From: Yersinia ruckeri ATCC 29473
GTDB lineage: Bacteria > Pseudomonadota > Gammaproteobacteria > Enterobacterales > Enterobacteriaceae
Length of the DNA stretch: 64,000 bases
Reading direction: 5' to 3'
Assembly (NCBI RefSeq): GCF_000754815.1
Contig: NZ_KN150747.1
Coordinates: forward strand, 2,700,896-2,764,895
A model generated the notes under the pieces. The model saw only the letters and a list, made by a program, of their open reading frames with translations, was not told the origin of the DNA and did not search any database. Positions 20,962-32,215 of this stretch are shown here, in pieces (the first letter of the stretch is position 1; every line of letters starts with the position of its first letter). The position numbers and the translations under genes are program-made.

Positions 20962-21953
20962 GACGATACCTGCCACCCGGTTATGCCCTGGGCGGCCTGC
21001 TGACGTTGTTAGTCGTATTGGCGATTTTCTCCGCCAACACCGGCGCACTGACGCTATCTTTCAGTACCTTGTGGCACAGTTCGCTGGATGATACCTCATG
21101 GCAAATCTGGCTGAACATTCGCTTACCGCGCATTCTGTTAGCCATTGTGGTCGGTTGCGCTCTGGCAACGTCTGGCGCGGTGATGCAGGGCCTGTTTCGT
21201 AATCCGCTGGCCGATCCTGGCCTGCTGGGTATCAGTAGCGGTGCCGCGTTATTTGTCGCCGTCGTTATTGTTCTGCCGGTGAGTTTACCGAGCGTACTGG
21301 CATTCTACGGCCATATCATTGCGGCCTTTGTCGGCAGCCTGCTTATCTCGCTGCTGATCTTCTCACTGAGTCGTTTCGGTCACGGCAATTTATCCCGCCT
21401 GTTGCTGGCCGGTATTGCCATCAACGCACTGTGCATGGCCTCTATTGGCGTACTGAGCTACCTCAGTAGCGATCAGCAACTGCGGCAATTTACCCTATGG
21501 ATGATGGGCAGCCTGAGCCAAGTTCAGTGGCCAACGCTGTTGATCGCCGCATCGCTGATACTCCCTGCCTGCATCGCCACACTATTTCAGGCGCGTCAAC
21601 TCAATTTATTGCAGTTGGGTGATGAAGAAGCCCATTATTTGGGCGTCAATGTTCAGCGCACCAAGCTGCGATTATTACTGCTCAGCGCCCTGCTGGTCGG
21701 TGCGGCGGTTGCACTCAGCGGCTTTATTGGGCTGGTTATTCCTCATCTGATTCGCCTGCGTTTGGGCGCCGACCATCGCTGGTTACTGCCGGGTGCCGCA
21801 TTGGGTGGTGCCTGTCTGTTACTGACTGCGGATACCTTCGCCCGTACGCTGGTGGCACCGGCGGAAATGCCGGTCGGGCTGATAACCAGCCTGATTGGCG
21901 GCCCGTACTTCTTATGGCTGGTTTTACGTCAACCGGAGCGCGCCCGTGGATAA
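20958..21953 (+). CDS. hemU: Haem ABC transporter permease HemU
   Basis: A 331-residue FecCD-family permease with about ten membrane helices. Family motifs are [38 protein letters not shown] and the late [24 protein letters not shown] that contacts the ATPase. It forms the inner-membrane channel for haem with HemV. It overlaps hemT by 4 bp and hemV by 8 bp, so the three are translationally coupled. Confidence 0.97.
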   Translation: MRRYLPPGYALGGLLTLLVVLAIFSANTGALTLSFSTLWHSSLDDTSWQIWLNIRLPRILLAIVVGCALATSGAVMQGLFRNPLADPGLLGISSGAALFVAVVIVLPVSLPSVLAFYGHIIAAFVGSLLISLLIFSLSRFGHGNLSRLLLAGIAINALCMASIGVLSYLSSDQQLRQFTLWMMGSLSQVQWPTLLIAASLILPACIATLFQARQLNLLQLGDEEAHYLGVNVQRTKLRLLLLSALLVGAAVALSGFIGLVIPHLIRLRLGADHRWLLPGAALGGACLLLTADTFARTLVAPAEMPVGLITSLIGGPYFLWLVLRQPERARG

Positions 21954-22758
21954 CCGTACTGATACTTTTCCTACTGATGAACCGCTATTACTGGATGCAC
22001 AAAACCTGTGTTTCAGCGTCGCAGGCCGCACCTTGATTCAGGATGTCTCTTTGCAGATTCGCAGCGGCGAGATGGTGGCGATTATCGGCCCCAATGGCGC
22101 GGGAAAATCAACGCTGATGCGGTTGTTGACCGGTTATTTGAACACCAATAGCGGCGATTGTCAGATGCTGGGAAAATCCCTATCAGCCTGGTCGCGGCAG
22201 CAATTGGCTAAAACCCGAGCCGTGATGCGTCAGTACAGTGACCTGAAATTTCCGTTCAGCGTGGAAGAAGTGGTGACGATGGGGCGTACGCCGCACGGCA
22301 AACTTGGGATGAAAGAAGCGGTGCAGCAAGTGATGGAACAAACCGGTTGCACCCCACTGGCGCAACGGGATTATCGGCAGTTATCCGGTGGCGAGCAACA
22401 ACGGGTTCAATTAGCGCGGGTACTGGCTCAGCTATGGCAGAAAAAACCCACGCCCCGCTGCCTGTTTCTTGATGAACCGACCTCGGCGCTGGATCTGCAC
22501 CATCAACAACACAGCTTGCGGCTACTGCGCCAGTTGACGCTGGAACAACCGCTGGCGGTATGCTGTGTCCTGCACGATCTGAATCTGGCCGCACTGTATG
22601 CAGATCGGATCCTCTTGCTGCATCAGGGGCGATTAGTGGCAGCAGGAACACCACAGGAAGTGCTGCATACCGATATTCTCACCCGTTGGTATCAGGCAGA
22701 CTTAGGCGTTTATTGCCATCCTGAAAATCAATTACCACAGGTCTATTTACGCCAGTAA
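21946..22758 (+). CDS. hemV: Haem ABC transporter ATPase HemV
   Basis: A 270-residue ATPase. Walker A is GPNGAGKST, the signature LSGGEQQR and Walker [14 protein letters not shown] place the start at the GTG at 21946, overlapping the hemU stop by 8 bp, because it gives [20 protein letters not shown], close to the family length of 266; the upstream in-frame ATG lies inside hemU. It powers HemU. A strong terminator follows, so hemPRSTUV is one unit. Confidence 0.95.
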   Translation: MDNRTDTFPTDEPLLLDAQNLCFSVAGRTLIQDVSLQIRSGEMVAIIGPNGAGKSTLMRLLTGYLNTNSGDCQMLGKSLSAWSRQQLAKTRAVMRQYSDLKFPFSVEEVVTMGRTPHGKLGMKEAVQQVMEQTGCTPLAQRDYRQLSGGEQQRVQLARVLAQLWQKKPTPRCLFLDEPTSALDLHHQQHSLRLLRQLTLEQPLAVCCVLHDLNLAALYADRILLLHQGRLVAAGTPQEVLHTDILTRWYQADLGVYCHPENQLPQVYLRQ

Positions 22759-22778
22759 TATTCCCCGTCGAATCCGAC

Positions 22779-22818
22779 CCACGCGACATGATCTTTACCT
22801 CATGCTGCGTGGTTTTTT
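22779..22818 (+). terminator. hem operon intrinsic terminator
   Basis: CCACGC...ACATGA pairs with TCATG...GCGTGG around a short loop and is followed by T6, 21 bp after the hemV stop. Confidence 0.9.
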
Positions 22819-22835
22819 CCAGCGCTTAATGAGTA

Positions 22836-24278
22836 TCAGCTGGAGCAGGAAATATCTAAATGCTTGCCCCAATCCGGGGGCAAGGCGGCCAAGTCCTCAT
22901 TGTCGGCATTATCAGCAAACGGCTGCTGTAATGCCAAATGCAGGCGTTTCAGAACGCTAACATCCTCTTGTTCTGCCCGCTCTATTGCCTGCTGAGCCAG
23001 ATAATTACGCAGAATCAACGCAGGATTAACCGCTTTCATCGCCTGCTGGCGCTGGGCATCATCCCTATTCTCCTGCTGTAAGCGCAGACGATAACGCCTA
23101 TACCAGCCATCAAATGCCTCACGATCAATAAAATCATCCCGCAACGGCGATTGCGCCGATAGCTGTTCAACCTGACTCAAACGACGGAACGTCCGGCTAT
23201 AATCCTGTTTTTCTTTCTGCATCAAACTCAGCAAATCGGTGAGTAAATCGTTATCTTGCTTTTCCGCAGTAAAAAAGCCCAATTTGGCACGCATTTGCTG
23301 ACCGTAAGCAGCCATCAATGTGGGTTCATACACATCCAACGCTTGTTGCAGCTCGCCGGAGGTCAGTAAGCCAGACAACGACTGCCCCAGCCGATGTAAA
23401 TTCCAATAAGCCACCGCCGGTTGGTTATCAAATGCATAACGTCCCTGATGGTCTGAATGGTTACAGATATACTCTGGCTGATATTCATCGAGAAAACCGA
23501 ACGGGCCATAATCCATAGTGATACCCAGAATCGACATATTATCGGTATTCATCACGCCATGGGCAAAACCGAGCGTTTGCCAATGGGCGATCAGCCGCGC
23601 CGTTCTTTCCACAACATCGGTAAACCACGCCAGATAGACATGAGCCTGACCCACCCACTGCGGCCAATGGCGGGCAATAACATAATCAGCCAATTGCCGA
23701 ACTTGATCCGGCTGCTGGCGATGATAAAAATGCTCAAAATGGCCGAAACGAACATGACTTTCAGCGACCCGCAACAGCATCGCTCCTCGCTCTGGCTGCT
23801 CGCGGAATACCGGATGTTCGCTGGTCACAATAGTGAGCGCCCGACTGGTCGGCACGCCCAAATAATGCAGGGCTTCTGAGGCCAGAAACTCGCGAATCAC
23901 TGAACGCAATACCGCCCGCCCATCGCCCATCCGCGAATAAGGTGTCAGACCGGCACCTTTCAGGTGCCAATCGAGTTGTCGCCCATCACTTAATTGCTGT
24001 TCGCCAAGGAGGATCCCGCGCCCATCACCCAACTGTCCCGCCCAAACACCAAACTGATGGCCGCTGTAGACCTGCGCCAACGGATCCATCCCCGCCAATA
24101 ACTGCTCACCGGTCCAGACACCGGTTTTCTCACCGCTAAACCAGCTAGCATCCAGCTCCAATTCACTGGCCAGAGACTCGCTGTAATACAGCAAGCGCGC
24201 ACCGCTTAGCGGCGTCGGTGATAATCGAGTATAAAAACCCGCTAATTGACGCGCATAACTGTTATCAAAATGAGGCAT
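22836..24278 (-). CDS. selO: SelO protein adenylyltransferase (YdiU)
   Basis: A 480-residue pseudokinase-fold enzyme that transfers AMP to protein Ser, Thr or Tyr residues. Conserved blocks include [28 protein letters not shown] and [24 protein letters not shown]. The C-terminus ends SCSS, with cysteine at the place where some eukaryotic SelO proteins have selenocysteine. Its ATG overlaps the lplA stop by one base (TAATG), suggesting a two-gene unit. Confidence 0.95.
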   Translation of the reverse strand: MPHFDNSYARQLAGFYTRLSPTPLSGARLLYYSESLASELELDASWFSGEKTGVWTGEQLLAGMDPLAQVYSGHQFGVWAGQLGDGRGILLGEQQLSDGRQLDWHLKGAGLTPYSRMGDGRAVLRSVIREFLASEALHYLGVPTSRALTIVTSEHPVFREQPERGAMLLRVAESHVRFGHFEHFYHRQQPDQVRQLADYVIARHWPQWVGQAHVYLAWFTDVVERTARLIAHWQTLGFAHGVMNTDNMSILGITMDYGPFGFLDEYQPEYICNHSDHQGRYAFDNQPAVAYWNLHRLGQSLSGLLTSGELQQALDVYEPTLMAAYGQQMRAKLGFFTAEKQDNDLLTDLLSLMQKEKQDYSRTFRRLSQVEQLSAQSPLRDDFIDREAFDGWYRRYRLRLQQENRDDAQRQQAMKAVNPALILRNYLAQQAIERAEQEDVSVLKRLHLALQQPFADNADNEDLAALPPDWGKHLDISCSS

Positions 24279-25294
24279 TATTTCAGTTCCTCAACCAGCC
24301 AATGGCGTAGCTCTCGTAACTCCGCCTGAGAGTCGGGAAAATCCTTTAGCAAGCCTTGGCACACACCCGCCACCGCCTCCGGGCGATAAGCGACACCGGG
24401 CAAACGTTCAGCCAAGGTTTCCAGCGGCGTGGGATTCATACTGTCGGTAAAAATCTGGCAACGCTCGATCTCACCGCGCAATACGTCGAGATGAAATTCA
24501 ACACCGCCCCACGGGAAACGGCTATCCATTTGGTGGTTAAACGCAGGTGCTTGACCAAAGTTCCATTCCCAACTGCTTTGTCTGGCAAACTGCTCGCTGA
24601 ATCCCGGCATATCCGGTAATGCTTGTGGAGAAATAATCTCTGCCGGTACCTGTTCGCCATAGTGAGCAAAAAATGCCTGCTCAATGGCGGCACAAACTTT
24701 ATCGTGGTCGAGACCTGGCACCGATTCCACCAGATTGGCGACGCGGGAGCGTACCGAGGAGATGCCCTTGGCCTGAAGTTTTTTGGGATCGGGATTGAGG
24801 TAATCGGCCAGGCGGCCAAGATTGGCATTCAATAACAGCGTGCCGTGGTGAAAACCACGATCTTTGGTTTCCTTATAGGCCGAACCTGAAACTTTACGCT
24901 CGCCTTCCGGGCTAGTCACCACTAAATCATTACGACCTGACGCCGTAGCCTGAATACCCAACGAATCTAAGGCATTCAGAATAATGTGGGTAGAAATGGT
25001 TTTATCGTACTCGGGCTTGCTGGCCATAAAGGTAAAACAGGTATTACCGAGGTCGTGAAACACGGCACCGCCCCCGCTGCTGCGACGCGCCAGCTTGATA
25101 CCATCGGCGGCCATTCGCCGCGTATTGCACTCTTTCCACGGGTTCTGTGCGCGACCGATAACAATGGTATTGTCATTACGCCAAAGGAAAAGCACCCGCT
25201 GATCCGGCGACATTTGGCGGAAAATACAGTCTTCAACGGCCAGATTAAACCACGGATCGTAGGAATCAGAAATGAATAAACGCAGGGATGGCAT
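24278..25294 (-). CDS. lplA: Lipoate-protein ligase A
   Basis: A 338-residue ligase that activates free lipoate with ATP and attaches it to lipoyl domains of 2-oxoacid dehydrogenases and GcvH. Motifs [20 protein letters not shown] and [21 protein letters not shown] (with the catalytic lysine near residue 133) are present, and the C-terminal accessory domain is complete. The start at 25294 gives [22 protein letters not shown] and exactly the E. coli length. In E. coli lplA is elsewhere, so the selO-lplA link is a lineage difference. Confidence 0.96.
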   Translation of the reverse strand: MPSLRLFISDSYDPWFNLAVEDCIFRQMSPDQRVLFLWRNDNTIVIGRAQNPWKECNTRRMAADGIKLARRSSGGGAVFHDLGNTCFTFMASKPEYDKTISTHIILNALDSLGIQATASGRNDLVVTSPEGERKVSGSAYKETKDRGFHHGTLLLNANLGRLADYLNPDPKKLQAKGISSVRSRVANLVESVPGLDHDKVCAAIEQAFFAHYGEQVPAEIISPQALPDMPGFSEQFARQSSWEWNFGQAPAFNHQMDSRFPWGGVEFHLDVLRGEIERCQIFTDSMNPTPLETLAERLPGVAYRPEAVAGVCQGLLKDFPDSQAELRELRHWLVEELK

Positions 25295-25356
25295 CGCTCG
25301 CTCCGCACCAGAATAAACAGCCAATAAGATAACATATTTAGGCTATTGATCAGTGG

Positions 25357-25821
25357 CTAGATGCGGCGAGCCTGCCAGTAAACCCGTTTCCAGTAAACAT
25401 TTTCCAGCGACGAGCGAATCACCCCTTTACTGGTGGAGGCATGAATAAATTCGTCATTGGTATCGTAGATGCCAACATGTAAACCATTCTCTCCACTACC
25501 GGTTTTGAAGAAGACCAAATCCCCCGGCATCAGTTCATCACGAGAAACTTGGGTACCGAGTGAAGTTTGGGCGGCGGTAGTACGCGGAAGCTGCACATCA
25601 AAACGATCGCGGAAAGTACGATAAACAAAGCCAGAACAATCAACACCCCGTTGGTCCAGACCGCCATATTGGTAAGGCGTGCCTTGCCATTGGCGCAATT
25701 GTTCTTTCAGTTGTGCCACCACCACTATCGGGTCAGATAAGTGACCGCTGGGCGCCGGCGCTCTGCTGCTACATCCGGCAAGAATAAGACTGGCCAGAAA
25801 AATCCAAAAACGCATCCGCAT
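25357..25821 (-). CDS. nlpC: NlpC, C40-family lipoprotein endopeptidase
   Basis: A 154-residue lipoprotein. The signal peptide MRMRFWIFLASLILAGCSS has a lipobox LAGC. The NlpC/P60 domain follows, with catalytic cysteine in GVDCSGFVYRTF, histidine in GLHVGIYDTNDEFIHAS and the QWQGTPYQYGG start block. It cleaves or modifies peptidoglycan peptides in the periplasm. Length equals E. coli NlpC. It lies downstream of the arn genes on the same strand with 144 bp between. Confidence 0.95.
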   Translation of the reverse strand: MRMRFWIFLASLILAGCSSRAPAPSGHLSDPIVVVAQLKEQLRQWQGTPYQYGGLDQRGVDCSGFVYRTFRDRFDVQLPRTTAAQTSLGTQVSRDELMPGDLVFFKTGSGENGLHVGIYDTNDEFIHASTSKGVIRSSLENVYWKRVYWQARRI

Positions 25822-25965
25822 AGATCTCTCACCGAAAGTCAGGCCTGGCCGGTTTATCCGCGAGGGAAAAAACGAAACACCAAGCTATCTTGCTGTATTT
25901 ATCGGACTAATCTATCTACCACTAACAATAAAAACAAGTTATCTGAATAAGATAATGTAGCGAAT

Positions 25966-26346
25966 TTATTTAATTGACTTCGAATTAATCAACCAAACAC
26001 CCAGCAGAATAACGGCAGCGCCGATCGTTTTCAATAAAGTGGCCGTTTCGCTAAACCACGGCAACGTCACCGCCGCCAGATATACCAGTGCATAGCTGAT
26101 ACTCAATAGTGGATAAGCTCGGTTAAGCGGCAGATAGCGTAAGGCAAAAAACCAGCACAGCATCGAGAGCACATAGCCAAACAAACCGCCCGCAACCGCA
26201 CAAACAGGCACCCGATGATCGACAAAAAATTGCAGATTTAAGCCGGATAACCCGGTCAGAGGCAACTGTATCACCCCCCACTTCAGCAATAATTGCGCTA
26301 ACGTCACCAAAACTACGCTGCCCAACCCCCAAAGATATCCCTTCAT
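25966..26346 (-). CDS. arnF: ArnF, undecaprenyl-phosphate-L-Ara4N flippase subunit
   Basis: A 126-residue four-helix membrane protein of the small multidrug-resistance/EamA type. With ArnE it flips undecaprenyl-phosphate-L-Ara4N to the periplasmic face. The start at 26346 gives [23 protein letters not shown]; it overlaps arnE by 4 bp. Helices lie at about 2-22, 38-58, 69-89 and 100-120. It is the last gene of the arn operon. Confidence 0.93.
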   Translation of the reverse strand: MKGYLWGLGSVVLVTLAQLLLKWGVIQLPLTGLSGLNLQFFVDHRVPVCAVAGGLFGYVLSMLCWFFALRYLPLNRAYPLLSISYALVYLAAVTLPWFSETATLLKTIGAAVILLGVWLINSKSIK

Positions 26347-26687
26347 GACGGCCAACTCATCAATAAAATACCCAACATAATGGCGGCAATACCCAGCCAA
26401 TGACGCGCCCCCACCGTTTCCCCAAAGAAAAACCGTGATGCCAGCGTCACCAAGACAAAGTTAAAACTCAGCATCGGATAAGCCACGCTCAGCGGCATAT
26501 GTTGCAGCAACCTAAGCCACAGCAACATACCCAGACCGAGAGACAACACCGCCGCCGCCAGCCAGCGTAACGTACGCCCACGACGATGTGGTAACTCACT
26601 GGCCCAAATTTGGACCGCCTGCTTTTGACAAAGCTGCCCGGCACAGGTAAGCAAGCTCACCATAATCAACAGCAAATAACTTATCAT
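26343..26687 (-). CDS. arnE: ArnE, undecaprenyl-phosphate-L-Ara4N flippase subunit
   Basis: A 114-residue four-helix membrane protein, partner of ArnF. The start at 26687 ([23 protein letters not shown]) overlaps the arnT stop as ATGA; an ATG six codons upstream lies inside arnT. Conserved EamA-type segment [20 protein letters not shown] is visible. Confidence 0.93.
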   Translation of the reverse strand: MISYLLLIMVSLLTCAGQLCQKQAVQIWASELPHRRGRTLRWLAAAVLSLGLGMLLWLRLLQHMPLSVAYPMLSFNFVLVTLASRFFFGETVGARHWLGIAAIMLGILLMSWPS

Positions 26688-28351
26688 CGGATTTGCCGAT
26701 ACCACAATAAAGCCATCCGATTGTTTTGCAACACTTTATTTGCCGCTGGCAGGCCTGCTGCTATCTGTTCCCCTCGGGATAACTGCAATACCAGCGAAAC
26801 ATTACCTTGCTTACGGGCGTTTTCCAGCCATTGAGGGAAATCCTGATAACTCACATAATGCTCTTTAGCATCAGGATAAGACAAACCGTAACTCACCTCC
26901 CCCATTTCGCTAAACATAATGATATCGCTGCGTTTCAACTCCCAAGCCAGCCCAGAAGCGAGACCCACGCTATCACTTAACACATAGCGACTCTGGCTCA
27001 GTTCCGCTCGATTTTTCTGAATAAAATCCTGCGGTTGTTTTGAATCAATGACAGATTGGGGAATTAAATCGGCCACCAACAGCGCAAACAGCAGCGGACA
27101 TAACGCCGCCCATTGCCAGCGACGGGCATGATTTCTCACACAGAAATAGCCCACCAGCCCCCAAGCCGCAAACGACAAAACGCCCAGAACGACTTTGATT
27201 TTCTCGTCAGCAGAGAAAACCACCAAATGAGGAACCGCCCCTAAGCCAATCACTAATATCGCCACCGCACACAGCGAACCGAATAGCAGATTGATATAAC
27301 CATTGACTTTCAGCGCGCCCATACGCATTTCACTGACACAATCTCGTGCATAAGCGGCCATTAATAATGATAAAGGCGCAATACACGGCAATATATAAGT
27401 CGGTAACTTACCTTTGGCGATACTGAAAAACAGCAACGGCATTAATACCCAACTCAACAGGAAAAATAACTCTGGTCGTTTGACTCTTTCGCGCCAACCT
27501 TTCAGCAATGCTCCTGGTAATAATCCTAACCACGGTAATACCCCGAGGCACAACAACGGCAGGTAATACCAGAATGGTGCTTTATGTTGCGCATCTTTTT
27601 CCGCAAAGCGTTGAATATGCTCCACCCAAAAGAAATAATGCCAAAAATCCGGCTCACGACTGCCAATCGCTAGCGCCCAAGGCAAGCTCAGCAATAAGGC
27701 AAAAACAATAGCGATCGGACCAAATAACAGTAACTCTTTGACCCGCCGCTGTTGAATTACAATGGGAATAACCGCGATAACTGGCACTGCCAGCGCCAGA
27801 AAACCTTTGGTCATAAACCCCATCCCGCAGGCTAGGCCTAAAAAGACGTAGGCCGTGACTTTCTGCCGGGTACTACTGGCCTGCTGGGTCAGATAGAAAC
27901 ACAACATCGACGCCGTCAACCACAAGGTAATCATCGGGTCGAGGACGCTATACGTACCAATGCTGAATACCAGCAATGAAGATAGATAGATAAAAGTGGC
28001 CAGCAACGCTGTATTACGATTGCGCCACATTAATGTGGCCAGCCAAAATACCAACAATGCACTTAATCCGGTGCTGAACACCGAACCAAATCGCACGGCA
28101 AAGTTATTATCGCCGAAGATCCACTGACTAATATTATTAATCCAATATCCAGCAATCGGTTTTTCAAAATAACGGATTCCCAATAAATGAGGCACCACCC
28201 AATCACCACGCTGTAACATTTCGCGGCTAATTTCAGCATAGCGGGTTTCATCCGGCTGCCACAGCAAACGACCATTCAGCGGCAGCAAGTAGAGTAAAGC
28301 GAAAAAAATCGCCAGCAACGCTGCGCCACCGCTTTTCAATGCCTTACTCAT
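26684..28351 (-). CDS. arnT: ArnT, L-Ara4N transferase to lipid A
   Basis: A 555-residue GT83 glycosyltransferase with about 12-13 membrane helices and a C-terminal periplasmic domain. It moves 4-amino-4-deoxy-L-arabinose from undecaprenyl phosphate to lipid A, lowering its negative charge and giving polymyxin resistance. The periplasmic-loop acidic motif is [13 protein letters not shown] near the N-terminus. The start at 28351 ([20 protein letters not shown]) overlaps arnD as ATGA; an in-frame upstream ATG at 28471 lies inside arnD and is rejected. Confidence 0.95.
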   Translation of the reverse strand: MSKALKSGGAALLAIFFALLYLLPLNGRLLWQPDETRYAEISREMLQRGDWVVPHLLGIRYFEKPIAGYWINNISQWIFGDNNFAVRFGSVFSTGLSALLVFWLATLMWRNRNTALLATFIYLSSLLVFSIGTYSVLDPMITLWLTASMLCFYLTQQASSTRQKVTAYVFLGLACGMGFMTKGFLALAVPVIAVIPIVIQQRRVKELLLFGPIAIVFALLLSLPWALAIGSREPDFWHYFFWVEHIQRFAEKDAQHKAPFWYYLPLLCLGVLPWLGLLPGALLKGWRERVKRPELFFLLSWVLMPLLFFSIAKGKLPTYILPCIAPLSLLMAAYARDCVSEMRMGALKVNGYINLLFGSLCAVAILVIGLGAVPHLVVFSADEKIKVVLGVLSFAAWGLVGYFCVRNHARRWQWAALCPLLFALLVADLIPQSVIDSKQPQDFIQKNRAELSQSRYVLSDSVGLASGLAWELKRSDIIMFSEMGEVSYGLSYPDAKEHYVSYQDFPQWLENARKQGNVSLVLQLSRGEQIAAGLPAANKVLQNNRMALLWYRQIR

Positions 28352-29250
28352 ACTCTTTCCACCTCTGCCTGACGCCCCAGCCATCCCTCTCGGCCAGGAA
28401 ATGCCGAACGCACCACTTTGCCCACGGGTAAACTCTGACGATTTTCGGGTAATAATCGGCTCAACGGGCAAAATTCAATACCTTGTTTTTTTGCCCTCAC
28501 CAGCAAATTGGCAAACATATCGGCCTGAGACATCCCTTCTACCTCAGCATGGATGGTATAAACCGGCACACCACGATCACGCAGCATCGCATCCAGAATA
28601 TAATCGTTGAAATCCTGAGCCCGAACTTCACTGCCGACCACTTCATCGTAGGTCGGCAATGTTACCGGAATTTGGACACTGCCAAGCGTGCCATCTGGCA
28701 ACTGCGGCCAGAAAGGATGCGTCCCACGACAATCACTGTTGTAATCGAAATGAAACGGTTGTTTGGCCGCAAGCACCCGTCCATCAGCACGCCAACCCGC
28801 TACCGCAGAGCAACTCACTGACCCGTGAATACAGGTTTGCAACGCATCCACACCGCGCTGAATCTGATCGCTTAACTGACTTTGCGACCATAAACCTACC
28901 TTTGCCTGCCATCCTTGATGATCCCAGGCATGTAATCCCACCTCATGGCCAGCAGCCTGGGTTTCTCTTATCAAGGCTCCCAGATTCTTCGCGATCAATT
29001 TCCCCGGCCAAGCGGTTCCGGCCAGTAAAATTTGCCAGCCGTACAGTGACGCTGCATTGGAACGTAACATTTTCCATAAAAAACGTGGCCGTAACAGACG
29101 CCATAAATGGCGTCCCATATTATCCGGTCCAACACTAAAAAAGACGCTGGCCTGAATACCCTGTTTCGCCAAAACATCAAGTAGCGAGGGTACGCCGTCG
29201 CGAGTGCCACGGTAAGTATCGACATCAATCCTCAGGCCCACTCGTTTCAT
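28348..29250 (-). CDS. arnD: ArnD, 4-deoxy-4-formamido-L-arabinose-phosphoundecaprenol deformylase
   Basis: A 300-residue NodB-type polysaccharide deacetylase. The metal site shows [21 protein letters not shown] near the N-terminus and the His motif [14 protein letters not shown] near residue 103. It removes the formyl group after transfer by ArnC, making the process irreversible. It overlaps arnA and arnT by 4 bp each. Confidence 0.95.
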   Translation of the reverse strand: MKRVGLRIDVDTYRGTRDGVPSLLDVLAKQGIQASVFFSVGPDNMGRHLWRLLRPRFLWKMLRSNAASLYGWQILLAGTAWPGKLIAKNLGALIRETQAAGHEVGLHAWDHQGWQAKVGLWSQSQLSDQIQRGVDALQTCIHGSVSCSAVAGWRADGRVLAAKQPFHFDYNSDCRGTHPFWPQLPDGTLGSVQIPVTLPTYDEVVGSEVRAQDFNDYILDAMLRDRGVPVYTIHAEVEGMSQADMFANLLVRAKKQGIEFCPLSRLLPENRQSLPVGKVVRSAFPGREGWLGRQAEVERV

Positions 29251-31250
29251 TTAGTCTTCCCATTGACTGGTGTAGCCTGCTGCGCAGCCAACTCACTGCG
29301 CAAGAAAAAGTCGAGGGTTTCAGTGACCGTTTGTTGCATAGCAATTTTCGGCTGCCAATCCAATAAACGGCGCGCGTTTTCAATACTTGGCGTCCGGTGC
29401 TCAACGTCCTGATAGCCCTTGCCATAATAAGCACGACTTTCAATACTTTTCATGCCAGCAAATGGTGGGAATTGATCGCGCAGTTCGTGCTGTTCAAAAC
29501 TGCTCAGCAACATTTCGGCCAACTCACGGATACTGGCTTCATTGGTTGGGTTACCAATATTGATAATTTGCCCATCACAACGACCATCACGGTTTTCGAT
29601 AACACGGAATAAGGCTTCAATCCCATCATTAATATCCGTGAAGCAGCGCTTCTGTTCGCCACCATCGACCAACTTAATTGGCGAACCCTCTACCAAATTC
29701 AAAATTAATTGAGTAATGGCTCGGGAGCTACCAATACGCGCTGAATCCAGATTATCCAAGCGCGGCCCCATCCAGTTAAACGGACGGAATAAGGTAAACT
29801 TCAACCCTTCTTTTTCTCCGTAAGCCCAAATCACGCGATCCAATAATTGTTTGGATACAGAATAAATCCAACGTTGCTTATTAATTGGCCCGACAATCAA
29901 CCGCGAATGGTCTTCATCAAATTCTTTATCATCGCACATGCCATAGACTTCAGAAGTCGATGGGAAAATAATGCGTTTATTGTACTTCACGCAATCGCGA
30001 ACAATTTTCAGGTTTTCCTCGAAATCCAGCTCAAACACTTTTAGCGGATTACGGGTATATTCAATCGGTGTCGCAATCGCCACCAACGGCAATATCACAT
30101 CACATTTTTTGATGTGATATTCAATCCACTCCGAGTGAATACTGATATCACCCTCGACAAAATGGAAACGCGGATTATCGATAAAACGACCTAGCGCATC
30201 CGAACCAATATCCAGACCATAAACTTCATAACCATCATCACGCAGCAGACGTTCGGTTAAATGGTTACCGATAAAACCATTAACGCCGAGGATCAAAACG
30301 CGAGTTCGTCTTTTATGCTTATTCAGTGGCTTAACCCCTAAACGCACATCCGCGACCATACCCATTTCCGCCGCCAAGCGATGGCCTTGCATATACAATC
30401 CCGCGTCACTCTGGCCACTGATAATCTCCAATGCCCCATCCCCACAGGCGATAACCAGCGGATGGGCACTGAGTACCGTTCCCGGTATTTTATTATGGTT
30501 ACAGTCCAGCGGACGAGCACGCCAAACGATCAGTTTTCTCTGACCTAAATGGGTAAAAGCGCCAGGATAAGGTTCGGTAACGGCACGTACCAAATTATGC
30601 AATTCAGCGGCAGATTTCAGCCAGCTTATTTCGCCATCAGCGGCAGTGCGACGGCCAAAATAACTGGCATCGGCTTCAACCTGTGGGATTAATGGCAATG
30701 CTTCATTTTTCATTTTCGGCAACAAATCCCGCAGCAATGTCTGAGCGGCATCACGCATTTTACCGTGCAGCGACAGTGCGGTATCGCTGTCAGAAATCGC
30801 CACGCGGCATTGACCCACAATACCGCCGGCATCCGGGCGTTTCACCATTTGGTGCAAAGTTACGCCAGTTTCGGTTTCGCCATTAACCAACACCCAGTTG
30901 ATGGGTGCGCGGCCACGATAACGGGGTAATAACGAACCATGTAAATTAAATGCTCCCTGCGGAGCAATCGACAAGATTTGTTCATCCAGCAGATTACGAT
31001 AATAGAATGAGAAAATAACGTCCGGCTGAAGTTCGCGAATTTGCTCAACCCACAATGGATGATTCACATCTTCTGGCGCGAATACCGGTAACTCCAGCTC
31101 GGCAGCAACCCGGGCAACGGAAGAGAAAAAGTGGTTTTCCGCCGGATCGTCGGTATGAGTGAATATCGCCTGAATATCATAACCAGCTTCAACCAGTGCC
31201 TTAATCCCCACGCAGCCAATATCGTGATAGGCAAATACAATCGCTTTCAT
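29247..31250 (-). CDS. arnA: ArnA, bifunctional UDP-glucuronate decarboxylase / UDP-Ara4N formyltransferase
   Basis: A 667-residue fusion. Residues about 1-300 are a formyltransferase ([21 protein letters not shown] holds the catalytic Asn/His region, and a DAGGIVGQ segment follows). Residues about 315-660 are a short-chain dehydrogenase with NAD motif [14 protein letters not shown], active-site [11 protein letters not shown] and [10 protein letters not shown]. The two activities make the UDP-4-keto-arabinose precursor and formylate UDP-L-Ara4N. E. coli ArnA has 660 residues. It abuts arnC (stop at 31250) directly. Confidence 0.96.
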   Translation of the reverse strand: MKAIVFAYHDIGCVGIKALVEAGYDIQAIFTHTDDPAENHFFSSVARVAAELELPVFAPEDVNHPLWVEQIRELQPDVIFSFYYRNLLDEQILSIAPQGAFNLHGSLLPRYRGRAPINWVLVNGETETGVTLHQMVKRPDAGGIVGQCRVAISDSDTALSLHGKMRDAAQTLLRDLLPKMKNEALPLIPQVEADASYFGRRTAADGEISWLKSAAELHNLVRAVTEPYPGAFTHLGQRKLIVWRARPLDCNHNKIPGTVLSAHPLVIACGDGALEIISGQSDAGLYMQGHRLAAEMGMVADVRLGVKPLNKHKRRTRVLILGVNGFIGNHLTERLLRDDGYEVYGLDIGSDALGRFIDNPRFHFVEGDISIHSEWIEYHIKKCDVILPLVAIATPIEYTRNPLKVFELDFEENLKIVRDCVKYNKRIIFPSTSEVYGMCDDKEFDEDHSRLIVGPINKQRWIYSVSKQLLDRVIWAYGEKEGLKFTLFRPFNWMGPRLDNLDSARIGSSRAITQLILNLVEGSPIKLVDGGEQKRCFTDINDGIEALFRVIENRDGRCDGQIINIGNPTNEASIRELAEMLLSSFEQHELRDQFPPFAGMKSIESRAYYGKGYQDVEHRTPSIENARRLLDWQPKIAMQQTVTETLDFFLRSELAAQQATPVNGKTK

Positions 31251-32214
31251 TATTCTTTTTCCTGAGTGGTATCGGCCGGTTTTGAACCGACCACTTTTTG
31301 CACAAAATAACGCGGACGAGCGCGCACATCGTTATAAATTCGCCCGATATATTCACCGAGCAACCCCATACCAACAAACTGCGCACCAATAAACATGAAA
31401 AGCAAAGCAAACAGCGTAAATACGCCGCCACCGGCCCATTCCGGGCCAAAGATTAATCGTAACGCCACCAACAGCACGGATAATGTAAAACCGGAGAGTG
31501 CGATAACGCTGCCGACCAAGCTTAACAAACGCAGCGGCGTAGTCGTCAGGCAGGTAATCAGGTCGTACATCAGGTTAATCAGATTCATTAAGCTGTATTT
31601 GGAATCACCAAATTCTCGCTCGGCGTGATGTACTGTAATTTCAGTGGTACGGCGAGCAAAGGTATTCGCCAGAATAGGAATAAATGTACTACGCTCGTGA
31701 CAGTGTAACATTGCATCAACAATATGCCGTCGATAAGCCCGCAACATACAACCGTAATCGCCCATGGACTTGCCGGTGGCTTTTTGGACATCATATTAAT
31801 CAGCTTTGATGCCGTCTTACGGAACAGCGAGTCCTGCCGATTGGCACGCACGGTTCCCACCACGTCATAGCCTTCTTCAGCCACGCTCACCAAATGGGGA
31901 ATCTCTTCTGGTGGGTTCTGTAAATCCGCATCCAGCGTAATAACCAGATCACCACTGACTTGATTAAAACCGGCCATAATGGCGGAATGCTGCCCATAGT
32001 TGCGGTTCAACAGCACGGCAATCACCGCACTGCCCGGCTGTTCAGCGGCGGCGGTCAACATTGCTGCGGAATTATCGGAACTGCCATCATCAACCATAAT
32101 AATTTCATAAGGCTGACTTAATTTCTGACAAGCGGCTTTCGTGCGTTCCAGTAGTGTAGGCAAACTCTCTTGCTCGTTATAAACCGGAATAACGATCGAG
32201 ACTTTTTTAATCAT
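31250..32214 (-). pseudogene. arnC: arnC, undecaprenyl-phosphate Ara4FN transferase, frameshifted
   Basis: Together two frames encode a full GT2 glycosyltransferase of about 321 residues that would load Ara4FN onto undecaprenyl phosphate. The first frame runs [19 protein letters not shown] (GT-A fold, DDGSSDN and [10 protein letters not shown] metal motifs) to SKLINMMSK. The second resumes at [16 protein letters not shown] and carries the two C-terminal membrane helices. The break is at an A5 run (T5 at 31781-31785 on the plus strand); one extra A restores the frame and the usual IN-x4[11 protein letters not shown] spacing. It is a real one-base loss, a slippage site or a sequencing error. 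All other arn genes are intact. Confidence 0.9.
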
Positions 32215-32215
32215 T

